Assembly: GCA_002478145.1 (NCBI GenBank)
Contig: DLMI01000162.1
Span: 24,557-88,556, forward strand
Reading direction: 5' to 3'
Length of the DNA stretch: 64,000 nucleotides
From: Acidobacteria bacterium UBA7540
GTDB lineage: Bacteria; Acidobacteriota; Terriglobia; UBA7540
Position 1 is the first letter of the stretch. Each line of letters begins with the position of its first letter. The notes beneath the pieces were generated by a model, which was given only the letters and a program-made list of their open reading frames with translations, was not told the DNA's origin and made no database searches. Below, in pieces: positions 7,349-16,159 of the stretch. Both the position numbers and the translations under genes were made by a program.

Positions 7349-9673
7349 GTGACTCCGGCGGCCGAAAACAAACCCAGGGTGAAGCTGAACCCCAAAGCGC
7401 CTCGTCAGCCCCTGCCACTCCTATCCCCAGACGTTCGCCTGCGCGGTCCCGAGGAGGTCGCACTGGGGTTTTCGCTCCAGCAGGTCCAAGTTGAGGCACT
7501 CCGATGCTTGCAGTGCAAGAATCCGACTTGCGTTGAAGCATGCCCGTTGCACATTAATGTCAAAGAGTTCATAGGCTTGATGGCGCAGGGCGATTTTGCC
7601 GGGGCTTTCGATAAGATCAGCGAGGAAAGTCCTTTTCCGGGCATCTGCGGTCGTGTGTGTCAGCATGAGCTTTACTGCGAGCGTGCCTGCCTGCTGGGGA
7701 AGAAACTCCAACCGGTGGCGATCGGGTCCCTGGAGCGGTTCGCGGCCGATTATCACCGTCAATCAGCCTCCAATACGCCGCAACCCCTGGCGCTCGACGG
7801 GGCGCGCGTGGCGCTGGTGGGGAGCGGCCCCGCTTCCCTCATTGCGGCCTACGATTTGGTGCGAAACGGCTACCGGGTAAGCATATTCGAAGCGCTCCAC
7901 GGGCTGGGGGGAGTGCTGGCTTATGGCATCCCCAATTTTCGCTTGCCACGCGAGATTATTCGTGACGAGGTAGACCGCCTCCGAAGCATGGGCGTCGAAT
8001 TTCGCACGGATTTCATCGTGGGCAAGACGTGCGCGGTGGAGGATTTATTCGCGCAGGGATTTCAGGCCATCTTTCTGGGTACCGGCGCCGGCCTGCCGCA
8101 TTTGACGAACATTCCCGGGGAAAACTTGATCGGCGTCTACACGGCCAACGAATACCTGACGCGACTGAATCTGATGGAGGCCTTTCGCTTCCCGGAGTCT
8201 GACACACCGGTGCGGATCGGCTCCCGCGTGGTAGTGGTGGGCGGAGGGAACTCCGCCATGGATGCGGCCCGTTGGTCGCGGCGAATGGGCGCCGAGACGA
8301 CGATCATGTTCCGGCGCGGGCGCGCCGAACTGCGTGCCCGGCTGGAGGAGATTGAGCACGCCGAGGAAGAAGGAGTGCGCTTCGATTTTCTGGCTGCGCC
8401 GGTCCGCCTCTTTGGTGACGACAAAGGGGTGCTGCACGAGATGGAGTGCATCCGGATGCAGTTGGGAGAGCCTGACGAATCAGGCCGGCCCTCGCCGGTT
8501 CCCATGCCGGGGTCGGAATTCCGAATGCCGGTAGATACGGTGGTGATGGCCATCGGTCAAAGCCCCAACCCAACGGTGCAGCGCGCCACCCCACAGCTTC
8601 TGACCCAACGTGGCAAGGTTGTGATTGATGCCGACGGGCAAACCAATATTCCCAATGTGTTTGCAGGAGGAGACGTCGTCCGGGGCGGCTCCACCGTCAT
8701 CCTGGCGATGCGCGACGGCCGCGCTGCTGCTGCCGCGATTCATCGCGCCCTCGAGCAGCAGGCGCGAGAGACCTCCGGCGCCCCAGCGGCGAAGAAGCCG
8801 GCGGAAGAACATCGGGTCAGCGCGAGCCTGGACAATCAGATTCTGGGGAAGCGGCTGCTCACGCCCGAGATTGCTTGGCTACAAGTGGAAGCCCCGGAAA
8901 TTGCAAAACATTGGAAGGCGGGTCAGTTCGTCATCATCCGGCCCACCGAAAGGAGTGAGCGCATCCCGCTGACGATTGTAGATGGCGATGAAGCGACGGG
9001 GAGCATAACGCTCGTTGTCCAGGCGGTCGGAAAGACAAGTCGCGCCACGGTTCGGCTCGAGGTCGGGGACCGATTGGCAGACCTTTTGGGACCGCTCGGG
9101 CAAGCGGCCAGCATCGAGAAAGTCGGAAACGTCCTGTGCGTCGCTGGTGGAGTAGGGGTCGCCGAGTTACTGCCCGTGGCACGTGCTTTCAGAGAGGCGG
9201 GGAACCACGTCACCGCTCTGTGCGGCGCGCGTTCAGCGGCCCAGATTATTCTTGATGTGGAACTGCGCTCGGCGGCCGACGAAGTGCTTTGGGCAACCGA
9301 TGACGGCACGGCAGGTCTGCACGGCACCGTCGTGGACCTGATGCGCGCTTGGCGGGCGGGCAACGCATGCCTGCTTGGGATAGCCCATGTTATCGGGCCG
9401 ATTCCCATGATGCGCGCTGCCGCCGGGGTCACCCGCGAATGGGCGGTCCGGACTTATGCCAGCCTGAATCCCATTATGGTGGATGGTACCGGGATGTGCG
9501 GAGGATGCCGCGTCACCGTGGGCGGGAAGGTTCGGTTCGCCTGTGTTGATGGGCCGGAGTTCGACGCGCACCAAGTGGACTTCGATGAGTTAACCCGCCG
9601 CACGCGCGCCTACCTCGAGCAGGAACGCGTCTCCCGCGAGCGGCACGAATGTTCGATCGGTTTGGGAAAGTAG
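7349..9673 (+). CDS. fused NfnB-NfnA / SudAB-like NAD(P)H:ferredoxin oxidoreductase
   Basis: 774 aa joining two proteins that are usually separate. N-terminal part (about 1-470), NfnB/GltD-like: Cys ligands for two 4Fe-4S clusters in CLQCKNPTCVEACP and CGRVCQHELYCERAC, FAD motif VALVGSGPAS, GGVLAYGIPNFRLP, and NADPH motif VVVVGGGNSAMD. C-terminal part (about 490-774), NfnA-like ferredoxin reductase: AGQFVIIRP, VAGGVGVAEL, and the 2Fe-2S ligands GTGMCGGCRVTVGGKVRFAC. Nfn enzymes bifurcate electrons between NADPH, NAD+ and ferredoxin; SudAB reduces polysulfide. The start is uncertain: GTG 7349 has no ribosome-binding site, whereas GGAGGG at 7311-7316 sits 5 nt before an in-frame CTG at 7322. 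Confidence 0.88.
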   Translation: MTPAAENKPRVKLNPKAPRQPLPLLSPDVRLRGPEEVALGFSLQQVQVEALRCLQCKNPTCVEACPLHINVKEFIGLMAQGDFAGAFDKISEESPFPGICGRVCQHELYCERACLLGKKLQPVAIGSLERFAADYHRQSASNTPQPLALDGARVALVGSGPASLIAAYDLVRNGYRVSIFEALHGLGGVLAYGIPNFRLPREIIRDEVDRLRSMGVEFRTDFIVGKTCAVEDLFAQGFQAIFLGTGAGLPHLTNIPGENLIGVYTANEYLTRLNLMEAFRFPESDTPVRIGSRVVVVGGGNSAMDAARWSRRMGAETTIMFRRGRAELRARLEEIEHAEEEGVRFDFLAAPVRLFGDDKGVLHEMECIRMQLGEPDESGRPSPVPMPGSEFRMPVDTVVMAIGQSPNPTVQRATPQLLTQRGKVVIDADGQTNIPNVFAGGDVVRGGSTVILAMRDGRAAAAAIHRALEQQARETSGAPAAKKPAEEHRVSASLDNQILGKRLLTPEIAWLQVEAPEIAKHWKAGQFVIIRPTERSERIPLTIVDGDEATGSITLVVQAVGKTSRATVRLEVGDRLADLLGPLGQAASIEKVGNVLCVAGGVGVAELLPVARAFREAGNHVTALCGARSAAQIILDVELRSAADEVLWATDDGTAGLHGTVVDLMRAWRAGNACLLGIAHVIGPIPMMRAAAGVTREWAVRTYASLNPIMVDGTGMCGGCRVTVGGKVRFACVDGPEFDAHQVDFDELTRRTRAYLEQERVSRERHECSIGLGK

Positions 9674-10302
9674 TCGCGTGACCTGAGGGAAGAAGTCAGG
9701 CGACAGAAGTCAGGAGTCCGGAGGCGGAAGGCAGAGGGGAGAAGCCAATCTAGAACCGAGGCTGTTCACATAAGGGGTGTTCAGGGAACTCCTTCCCAAT
9801 TCGTTCCCGGATGACCCCCTCACCCGTCCCGATCAGATCGGGACACCCTCTCCCCCAAGGGGGCGAGGGTAGTAAATTCAAATTAGTTGCCATCGAAGGG
9901 CAAGTCAAAATGCAAATCGCAAAGGTCAAATGGCAAAATTCCATCGGATTTCACATTTGCCATTTGAGTTTTGACTTTTGACCTGCCCACTTCGCCGCCC
10001 TCCCTAGCAGCGCGGCCCCCGCGCAAGCTATTTACTTATTGTTATTATCCATGAAGGATATATATCATCGCATGTTATAATAGGCTCTGATGAGGGCTCG
10101 GAATTTTCCCCACCTGAGGGCTCGAGGTGGTTCTTCTTCGGAAAGTATTCGCCATTTTGCGGTGCAACCATTCACAGAAGGGGAGTATCATAATCTCTTA
10201 GGTCGAATGGGTCTCATGGGCGTCTTGAAACCCTCGCTCCTTTTCGCTCAAGGGTCGGTACGGATAAGCAGCCAAATCTCGGAGTGAACCGTCATTACCA
10301 CT
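9674..10302. other. repeat-rich spacer, no gene seen
   Basis: Contains heptamer-like tracts (about 9686-9745), a CCCTCTCCCCCAAGGGGG palindrome with flanking gatcagatcggg (9808-9867), and a CAAAATG/CAAATGG heptamer array facing its complement (about 9897-9985). An AT-rich stretch follows (10030-10085). A frame at 10090-10287 has no recognisable protein features. Confidence 0.6.
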
Positions 10303-11214
10303 ATGGCCCAAGAACAAACGCCGAATGAAAGCAAAGAGAAGAGAGTGAGATTGATTCGCCCCTCGATCGTCTTGCTCTGCGGGCCCGCTGCCTGCGGAAA
10401 GTCGACTTTTGCGCGGCGCCTCTTTCGCCCCACGCAAATCATCTCTTCGGACTGGGCGCGAGCTCGAGTGTGCGACGACGAGCGGGATCAGCGTTATCAA
10501 ACCCAGGCGTTCGCTCTCGTCCACTACCTCACGGAATTGCGACTGGGCTTGAACCGGCTGTGTGTGGTGGATTCCACCGCGCTCACTCAGCACCATCGGA
10601 AGGAATATCTTGAATTGGCAAAGAGGTTTCAGGTTCCTTGCGTGGTTTTCGTTTTTGATGTTCCGCTCGAGAAATGTGTGGAGCGTGACCGATCGCGCCA
10701 GAGGACGGTAGGACGTCCTGTGATCGAGCGCCAGCACTTGGCTTTTGGGCAGACCAGGACGGACATTCGGCAGGAAGGATTTGACGAGATCATCGAACTG
10801 GGCGACGAAGACATGGACAAGGTTCAGATTGAGATTATCTTTCGCCCCATTTCGCAGCCTCCGGGGATGCCGGGCCGGCGTCCGCAAGGTGAAACCCGCC
10901 ATACTCCTCGCCCCTGGCAGCAGGGAACTGGAAGGGGGCCTGCCGTCCGTGAGGCAAAGCCGCCTTCGCTCATGCACCCTCCAGGCCCCTCGGGCGAGCA
11001 AACCAAGCCTGAAGTCCGGCCTGCGAGTTCGCCCTCGCAGGCGCCTTCTGCTCCTACAACAGAGCTCAGGCAAGCCCCCACTGTTGCTGGACCTCCTGCG
11101 CCTGTCGAGGCTCTTCCGCCGCCCTCGCAGAGCAGAACCCAGACCACCCCCAGTGAAACGGCCGCACCGCCTGCTACACCTCAAGGCAATCCGGGTGGGC
11201 AGAACCATTCGTAG
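10303..11214 (+). CDS. P-loop kinase of the zeta-toxin/polynucleotide kinase type with proline-rich tail
   Basis: 303 aa. The N-terminal 180 residues form an AAA_33-like P-loop kinase: Walker A in IVLLCGPAACGKSTFARRL (about 22-40), a substrate-like ISSDWARARV segment, VVDSTALTQHHRKEYLELA (the T4 polynucleotide kinase/zeta pattern) and a lid with RDRSRQRTVGRPVIERQ. The remaining 120 residues are low-complexity Pro/Ser/Gln, with no predicted fold, and may be a disordered tether. Nucleotide binding is well supported; the substrate (RNA end, sugar nucleotide or other) is not. It stands alone, so a toxin role has no antitoxin to support it. Confidence 0.75.
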   Translation: MAQEQTPNESKEKRVRLIRPSIVLLCGPAACGKSTFARRLFRPTQIISSDWARARVCDDERDQRYQTQAFALVHYLTELRLGLNRLCVVDSTALTQHHRKEYLELAKRFQVPCVVFVFDVPLEKCVERDRSRQRTVGRPVIERQHLAFGQTRTDIRQEGFDEIIELGDEDMDKVQIEIIFRPISQPPGMPGRRPQGETRHTPRPWQQGTGRGPAVREAKPPSLMHPPGPSGEQTKPEVRPASSPSQAPSAPTTELRQAPTVAGPPAPVEALPPPSQSRTQTTPSETAAPPATPQGNPGGQNHS

Positions 11215-11409
11215 TGTAGCGCCCACGAATTTTGAAGTGTGGCCCGCCGCGGCGGGCGGCCGCTTTTGCGTCTCGAACTTGCTTGAGGCGACGCCGTAGC
11301 GCTGACCCCGCAGGGCGGGGTCAGCACGATGGGAAAGCAAAATGCCGATCCCGCAATGCGGGATCGGCGCTACAAGGTCCGTTGAGGCGGGCAGTGCCGT
11401 TCGAGTAGA

Positions 11410-11811
11410 TTAGCGGTCCGTCCTTCCGTCCAGGCGGTCATACACGGTTCGAGCGCAGGTTGAGCCTAAGGACTCGTTGTAAAGGGACGGCAAGCGAAGG
11501 ATCTCGCGCACTTCCTCATCAAAGCGGTGGAGTGTCTCGAGTTCGGCTTTTCGAATGGGGAACCTAGTGGCCCGGTGGCGCCAGAACTTCTGGTAGCCGC
11601 GATCCTCGAGTTCGCAGTCGAGGCCGCGGATTTGGAAATAAGGCGGGCCTAGAGGAAGCCAGGCTTGCTCTGGCTTCAGTTCCAGGTATTGCAGGCAGTT
11701 GTATTTCTTTACGCCGATTGAGCCAGGGGATATGCCAGCCTCCACAATCTCAAAACCGGCGGCGGTAAATTGTTTCCGAATGTCGGTCGTCACTAGCTGC
11801 TCTTGTCCCAT
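11410..11811 (-). CDS. hypothetical protein
   Basis: About 133 aa from ATG 11811 (a GTG at 11835 is an alternative). Mixed alpha/beta composition with no signal peptide or membrane segment; motifs such as WLPLGPPYFQIRGLDCEL look like a compact cytoplasmic domain. I do not recognise the family. It is isolated, transcribed toward the kinase gene. Confidence 0.5.
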   Translation of the reverse strand: MGQEQLVTTDIRKQFTAAGFEIVEAGISPGSIGVKKYNCLQYLELKPEQAWLPLGPPYFQIRGLDCELEDRGYQKFWRHRATRFPIRKAELETLHRFDEEVREILRLPSLYNESLGSTCARTVYDRLDGRTDR

Positions 11812-12136
11812 CCCATTCGACTCCACAAAGTTCACAAGCTCGCAATCCAGACCCTAGAATGTGAATCTAATCTATTGATGGCAAGAAGCGCAAGGGCTGG
11901 GTTACAGGATGTAGGGCGGGGGCTTGCCCCGGCCACCGGAGTTTCTACATTTTTGCTGAGATTTTCTGGCCTTGCGCGACTTGCCCTCTCCCCCAAGGGG
12001 GAGAGGGGAGAATGAATTGAATTACCGCGGCTTGGCGCCGCAGATTTGGCGGCCCGGGCAGGTCTCAGTATAATAATTACGCAAGATATGTAACGCGCGG
12101 AGCCCTAAGAGATTTTTGATTTACTCCAGGCGGGCC
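11812..12136. other. spacer with CCCTCTCCC palindrome
   Basis: Holds a perfect-type inverted element ccctctcccccaaggggga (about 11981-12005), the same family as those at 9808, 24608-24838 and 38174. Nothing else is recognised; a possible -10 TATAAT lies at 12070 (cagTATAATaatt), upstream of the JAMM gene. Confidence 0.45.
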
Positions 12137-12610
12137 ATGACTCTGAAACTAGGGGATGTGCATCGGGAAGCCATCCGGCGACACAGCGCAGGGGACTACC
12201 CCAGTGAATGCTGCGGGGTGTTGCTAGGGAAGGCGGAAGTAGACGCGAAGCGTGTGACGGAAGTTGTGGCGCTCAAGAACCTGCGGCATGATCCGGGTCG
12301 TGCGCAGAAGCTATTGCCGGTGGATGATCCGGTCCGGGAAACGGAGCGCAACCGTTTCCTGATCGATCCGCTCGACCAGTTGCGGGTGGAGAAGGATGCG
12401 CGAGCGAGGGGTTCAGAGGTTCTGGGTTACTACCATTCTCACCCCGATCATCCGGCGCGGCCTTCGATTTACGACCGCGAACATGCCTGGCCGTGGTATT
12501 CTTATGTTATAATCTCGGTTGAACGGGGCGTCCCGAAGGATTTGACGAGCTGGGTTTTGGCAGAGGATCGCTGGGCTTTTCGCGCGGAGCAGGTTGAGAT
12601 AGTGGGTTGA
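12137..12610 (+). CDS. JAMM/MPN+ metalloprotease (Mec-like, M67 family)
   Basis: 157 aa. Zinc-dependent JAMM peptidase: Glu24 in YPSECCGVLLG and the H-S-H-P-x7-S-x2-D motif at residues 100-113 (HSHPDHPARPSIYD). The start ATG 12137 is chosen over TTG 12116. In Mycobacterium the homologue Mec releases cysteine from the C-terminus of the carrier CysO; here the next gene is a CysO-like remnant and then a cysteine synthase, the same order. All catalytic residues are intact, so the protease may still work even though its carrier is degraded, or it may act on another substrate. Confidence 0.85.
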   Translation: MTLKLGDVHREAIRRHSAGDYPSECCGVLLGKAEVDAKRVTEVVALKNLRHDPGRAQKLLPVDDPVRETERNRFLIDPLDQLRVEKDARARGSEVLGYYHSHPDHPARPSIYDREHAWPWYSYVIISVERGVPKDLTSWVLAEDRWAFRAEQVEIVG

Positions 12611-12735
12611 CCGATTGAGGGCACTGCTTCCTCAAGTAAATGTTGAATCCTTCACGCTCAGAATGCATCGAATTAATTAAGGCGGGAAGGCTGCTGGCCG
12701 CGAGGCCGTCCGAAGCCGCATCCCGGGGAGCAAGA

Positions 12736-12855
12736 ATGCCGGTCAAGGTCATCATTTTCGTGCAAAGGGAACAAACTCCCCTGAATGAGAACGACGTGCT
12801 CGACATCGTTCCTTCCATTGCCGGCGGTACGGCCCTCCGTTGTATCTGTAGTTAG
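12736..12855 (+). pseudogene. collapsed CysO/MoaD-type sulfur-carrier gene
   Basis: A 39-codon frame from ATG 12736, with GGGGAG upstream, encodes MPVKVIIFVQRE then TPLNENDVLDIVPSIAGG, i.e. the first strand and the C-terminal tail of a CysO/ThiS-like beta-grasp carrier. The family normally has about 90 residues, so the middle (some 50 residues) is gone. The diglycine is followed by eight extra residues (TALRCICS) rather than a stop. The frame is open upstream to ATG 12640, but those residues do not resemble the family. It lies between the JAMM protease and cysK, where CysO belongs. Confidence 0.6.
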
Positions 12856-13003
12856 CCTGGGCTCCCATCCCGAGGTCTCGGGATGGTGAATCCCGGGCGC
12901 ACCCGTCACCCGCGACCCCAAGCAATACTGAATAGCGTGTTGTCATAGGCCGGCCTTGAAGCCGGGTTTCAGAGCACACAATTCACTATCGAGAGGATAC
13001 TCA

Positions 13004-13960
13004 ATGTCGAACATTTACCAGGATAACTCTTTCAGTATCGGAAGGACTCCGCTCATACGGCTTAACCGGGTGACCGACGGAGCCAAAGCAACCGTTTTGG
13101 CCAAGATCGAGGGCCGCGGCCCGGGCTATTCCGTGAAGGACCGGATCGGGGCGGCGATGATTTGGGACGCCGAGGAGAGAGGTGTCTTGACACCAGGCAT
13201 GGAGATCATTGAGCCCACCAGCGGCAATACGGGAATCGCTCTGGCATTTGTTGCCGCCGCGCGAGGCTACAAGTTGACGCTTACCATGCCCGAGACCATG
13301 TCGCTCGAGCGTCGTCGAGTGATGGCAGCTCTGGGCGCCAGCTTGATCCTCACCCCGGGGCCGGAGGGCATGCCCGGTGCGATCAGGAGGGCGCAGGAGA
13401 TTCATCAATCTGATGTCAACCATTATTTCCTGCCTCAGCAGTTTGAGAATCCTGCCAATCCCGCAATCCACGAAAAGACCACCGGGCCCGAAATCTGGGA
13501 CGACACCGATGGGACAATTGACGTGTTAGTGTCTGGGGTGGGGACGGGCGGCACCATCACCGGCGTTTCCCGCTTTATCAAGAAAACCAAGCGCAAACAT
13601 ATCCTGTCGGTGGCGGTCGAGCCGACGGGGAGCCCCGTCTTGACTCAATTCACTTCTGGTCAGCCCTTGAAGCCCGGTCCGCACAAGATCCAGGGACTCG
13701 GAGGCGGCTTCGTTCCGAAGGTTCTCGACCTGTCGCTTGTGGACCGTATTGAGCAGGTCTCGAACGAAGAGGCGATTGAATTTGGCCGGCGGCTAACGAG
13801 GGAGGAAGGTGTCCTGAGTGGCATTTCCTGCGGCGCCGCGACGGCCGTGGCCGTGCGACTGGCGAAGCAGCCGGAGTTTGCCGGGAAGATCATCGTTACG
13901 GTCTTGCCGGATTCCGGTGAGCGATACTTATCCACCGTGCTCTTTGAGGGAATCGGCTAG
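13004..13960 (+). CDS. cysK: cysteine synthase A (O-acetylserine sulfhydrylase)
   Basis: 318-aa PLP enzyme making cysteine from O-acetylserine and sulfide. ATG 13004 follows GAGAGG; the upstream in-frame Met at 12956 adds an unconserved 16-residue leader. PLP lysine is Lys45 in GYSVKDRIG; the substrate loop [12 protein letters not shown], the phosphate-binding [12 protein letters not shown] and the ending [14 protein letters not shown] are all of CysK type rather than the CysO-dependent CysM type. Serine acetyltransferase follows 200 bp downstream, which also argues for O-acetylserine as substrate. The two could form the CysK-CysE complex. Confidence 0.93.
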   Translation: MSNIYQDNSFSIGRTPLIRLNRVTDGAKATVLAKIEGRGPGYSVKDRIGAAMIWDAEERGVLTPGMEIIEPTSGNTGIALAFVAAARGYKLTLTMPETMSLERRRVMAALGASLILTPGPEGMPGAIRRAQEIHQSDVNHYFLPQQFENPANPAIHEKTTGPEIWDDTDGTIDVLVSGVGTGGTITGVSRFIKKTKRKHILSVAVEPTGSPVLTQFTSGQPLKPGPHKIQGLGGGFVPKVLDLSLVDRIEQVSNEEAIEFGRRLTREEGVLSGISCGAATAVAVRLAKQPEFAGKIIVTVLPDSGERYLSTVLFEGIG

Positions 13961-13966
13961 TGTGCG

Positions 13967-14150
13967 GGGCGAGGAGTCGAGAAGTCGAGGAGTCAAGGAG
14001 TCGAGAACTCGATAAGTTGAGGAGTCAAGAACTCGAGAAGTTGGGTCGAAGGCCGAGGGTGGGAATCTCTTGACTCCTCGGCTCTTAGGGCGGACCTCGA
14101 AGGTGGAAACTTCTCGACCCCTCGACTCTCGACTCCTCGACTCATTAAAG
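13967..14150. repeat. octamer array GAGTCGAG with inverted arms
   Basis: Left arm gagtcgagaagtcgaggagt and further 8-bp variants (GAGTCAAG, GAACTCGA); right arm complementary (ctcgacccctcgactctcga). The whole spacer between cysK and cysE could fold into one long imperfect hairpin. Confidence 0.8.
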
Positions 14151-14161
14151 GTTAACAAACC

Positions 14162-15085
14162 ATGGATGATAAACGTTTAGAGAACCTAGCAAGCGAATTT
14201 AGGGTGGCGCTGGATGCGCAACTTTCAGGCGATTACGGGTGCGAGTTTCGGCTCCCCAGCCGAGAAGCCGCGGCGCAAATCTGCCGCCACTACCTCGAGC
14301 TGCTCTTCCCTGTATTTTATCAGGGCCAGGGCGCGGAACTGGACCGCGCGGCGACAGGAGCCAGGCATTACCTGGTCGAGATGGAAACGCTGTTGCGTGA
14401 GCAATTGTGCTCTGCCATACGCTTCGATCGGCGTTGCCAAGGGGATCAGTCTCCAGTCGACATTGAGGACCGTGCCCAGGAGCTGACCGAACATCTGTTC
14501 GGCCAGTTTCCGGAGCTGGCGAGGTTATTGGCCTCGGATATCGAAGCGGCTTTCCGGAATGATCCCGCCGCCGCCAGCCATGAGGAGATTCTACTCAGCT
14601 ACCCTTGCATGGAGGCCATTACCGTGCAGCGCCTGGCGCACCGGCTCTACCTGATGGGAGTGCCTTTCCTTCCCCGTATGATGACCGAGGTGGCGCACAG
14701 CCACACCGGCATCGATATCAATCCCGGCGCTTCGATTGGCGAGTCGTTCTTCATCGATCATGGGACGGGCGTGGTGATCGGCGAAACCGCCACCATCGGC
14801 AGAAGGGTGACTCTTTACCACGGTGTTACGCTGGGCGCATTCAATCCGCTTCGAAAGGATGAACAAGGTCAACTTCGTCGAGGGCAGGAGAATAAGCGGC
14901 ACCCCGACCTCGAGGATCATGTCACCATTTACCCCAACGCCACCATCCTGGGGGGCGATACACGCGTTGGCCATCACAGCATCATCGGGGGTTACGTGTG
15001 GCTCACGCACTCCGTGCAACCCCACAGCAAGGTGACGCTCAAAGACCCTGAACTGGTTATCCTGAACGGCGAGCCAAAAGGCTAA
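14162..15085 (+). CDS. cysE: serine O-acetyltransferase (EpsC/CysE type)
   Basis: 307 aa; acetylates serine with acetyl-CoA to feed CysK. An N-terminal helical domain (1-170) precedes the catalytic left-handed beta-helix: [36 protein letters not shown] (catalytic His/Asp region) and [11 protein letters not shown], then hexapeptide repeats to [19 protein letters not shown]. The C-terminal tail (VILNGEPKG) is long enough to insert into CysK but lacks the usual terminal Ile. The start ATG 14162 lies at the edge of the octamer array and no clear ribosome-binding site is seen. Confidence 0.92.
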   Translation: MDDKRLENLASEFRVALDAQLSGDYGCEFRLPSREAAAQICRHYLELLFPVFYQGQGAELDRAATGARHYLVEMETLLREQLCSAIRFDRRCQGDQSPVDIEDRAQELTEHLFGQFPELARLLASDIEAAFRNDPAAASHEEILLSYPCMEAITVQRLAHRLYLMGVPFLPRMMTEVAHSHTGIDINPGASIGESFFIDHGTGVVIGETATIGRRVTLYHGVTLGAFNPLRKDEQGQLRRGQENKRHPDLEDHVTIYPNATILGGDTRVGHHSIIGGYVWLTHSVQPHSKVTLKDPELVILNGEPKG

Positions 15086-15143
15086 GGTCGTAACCTTGAG
15101 CCGCCCTCACGCTTGTGATGCTATTCTGTTAGTGGAGGTTCAA

Positions 15144-15626
15144 ATGGCATTGAAGATCGGAGACGAGGCGCCCGATTTCAGGCTCAGCTCGACGATGGGC
15201 GCCACCCAAGACGAGTTTCAGCTTTCCGCCTATCGTGGCAAAAATGTGGTGGTCTGCTTTTACGCCCTTGACTTCACCCCGGTTTGACAGAACGAACTGT
15301 CGGCAATCCAAGCGGACCTCGCCAGGTTTGCCGGCCTGAACGCCCAGGTCATGGGCGTCTGCACCGACACGGTTTTCTGCCATATCGCCTTCCAAAAATC
15401 TCTTGGGGGTCTTCAGTTCCCCCTCGCTACGGACCGCTGGCCTTACGCCAAAACAGCGGCGGATTATGGCATCTTTCCTCCCACAAAGCACCAGATACCC
15501 TTCGTCAACGATCGCGCGGTCTTCATTGTGGACGAGCATGGCAAGATCGCTTGGATAAAAATCTACGAGCTCAGACAGCAACCCGAAAACGCCGAGATCC
15601 TGGATGCGCTGAAGAGACTCGCCTGA
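15144..15626 (+). CDS. selenocysteine-containing peroxiredoxin (TGA at the peroxidatic position)
   Basis: Reads as a 160-aa AhpC/TSA peroxiredoxin if the in-frame TGA at 15285-15287 is decoded as Sec48. Before it: [14 protein letters not shown] ... [13 protein letters not shown]; after it: [16 protein letters not shown], so TGA stands exactly where the family has the peroxidatic Cys (FTPVC-x-NE). The remaining 112 codons stay in frame to TGA 15624 and keep the family's FPLATD, YGIF and [12 protein letters not shown] motifs. ATG 15144 follows GGAGG. A SECIS-like hairpin starts 15 nt after the TGA (15302-15332). Peroxide reduction at Sec is the expected activity. The alternative is a single Cys-to-stop mutation; the ordered hairpin and intact 3' half argue against that. 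It lies directly after cysE. Confidence 0.82.
15302..15332 (+). promoter_or_regulatory. bacterial SECIS-type hairpin downstream of the TGA
   Basis: GGCAA pairs with TTGCC, then after a T/T mismatch CC with GG, then after an AA/CA internal loop GCG with CGC: ten pairs closing a 5-nt apical loop GACCT (15315-15319). The loop starts with G and lies 27 nt after the TGA, inside the 16-37 nt window known for bacterial SECIS elements. It would bind SelB during translation. Confidence 0.72.
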
Positions 15627-15800
15627 CAAGAAACTCCGTGGCGGCCTTTTCGTTTCTTGCGAAGAATCTCCCGGCTCGGCGCTCGCCCGGGGTTGGCTGG
15701 AACTGGAGGTTTTCGATTCACGATGGCCGATTGACAGTGGAGGAAGTTGCTACACCACTTATTCAATCGTCAATCGGCAATCGCCAATCAGTAATCGGTT

Positions 15801-16073
15801 ATGGACTTAGCGGAACTCGTCAGGAAATATACTGAGATCTCCGGAGGCTTTGGAGGGGCCGTACACCTCTCGCAATTCGGCCTTTCCAAAGCGCAGACGG
15901 AAAAGGTGATCTCCGCCTTCGATGACGACTATCAAATCAGTCGGTATATGGTGCTATCCCGCGAACGAGATGAAGAATTGGTTTCCTATGCGCCCGAGGC
16001 TCGCGTTTACTCCATTAACGGATTCGAGGTAAGTCATGTTTCCTTGAGTCCGGAGATACGGAAGGTTCTGTGA
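15801..16073 (+). CDS. hypothetical protein
   Basis: 90 aa, starting MDLAELVRKYTEISGG, with ATG 15801. It looks like a small soluble alpha/beta domain; no motif is recognised. The ribosome-binding site is poor. It follows the peroxiredoxin by 175 bp. Confidence 0.45.
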   Translation: MDLAELVRKYTEISGGFGGAVHLSQFGLSKAQTEKVISAFDDDYQISRYMVLSRERDEELVSYAPEARVYSINGFEVSHVSLSPEIRKVL

Positions 16074-16159
16074 ACGAGGGTGGGATTGGGCGCTTGCGGC
16101 CAAAGACCGCACGAAGATTTGCGATGCTCTCCGCCGCATTGCGCGGGTCGCCGGGGCGG

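Noticed and set aside
10090..10287. 65-codon frame before the P-loop kinase
   Set aside because: No ribosome-binding site, no family motif, and the composition is that of the surrounding spacer.
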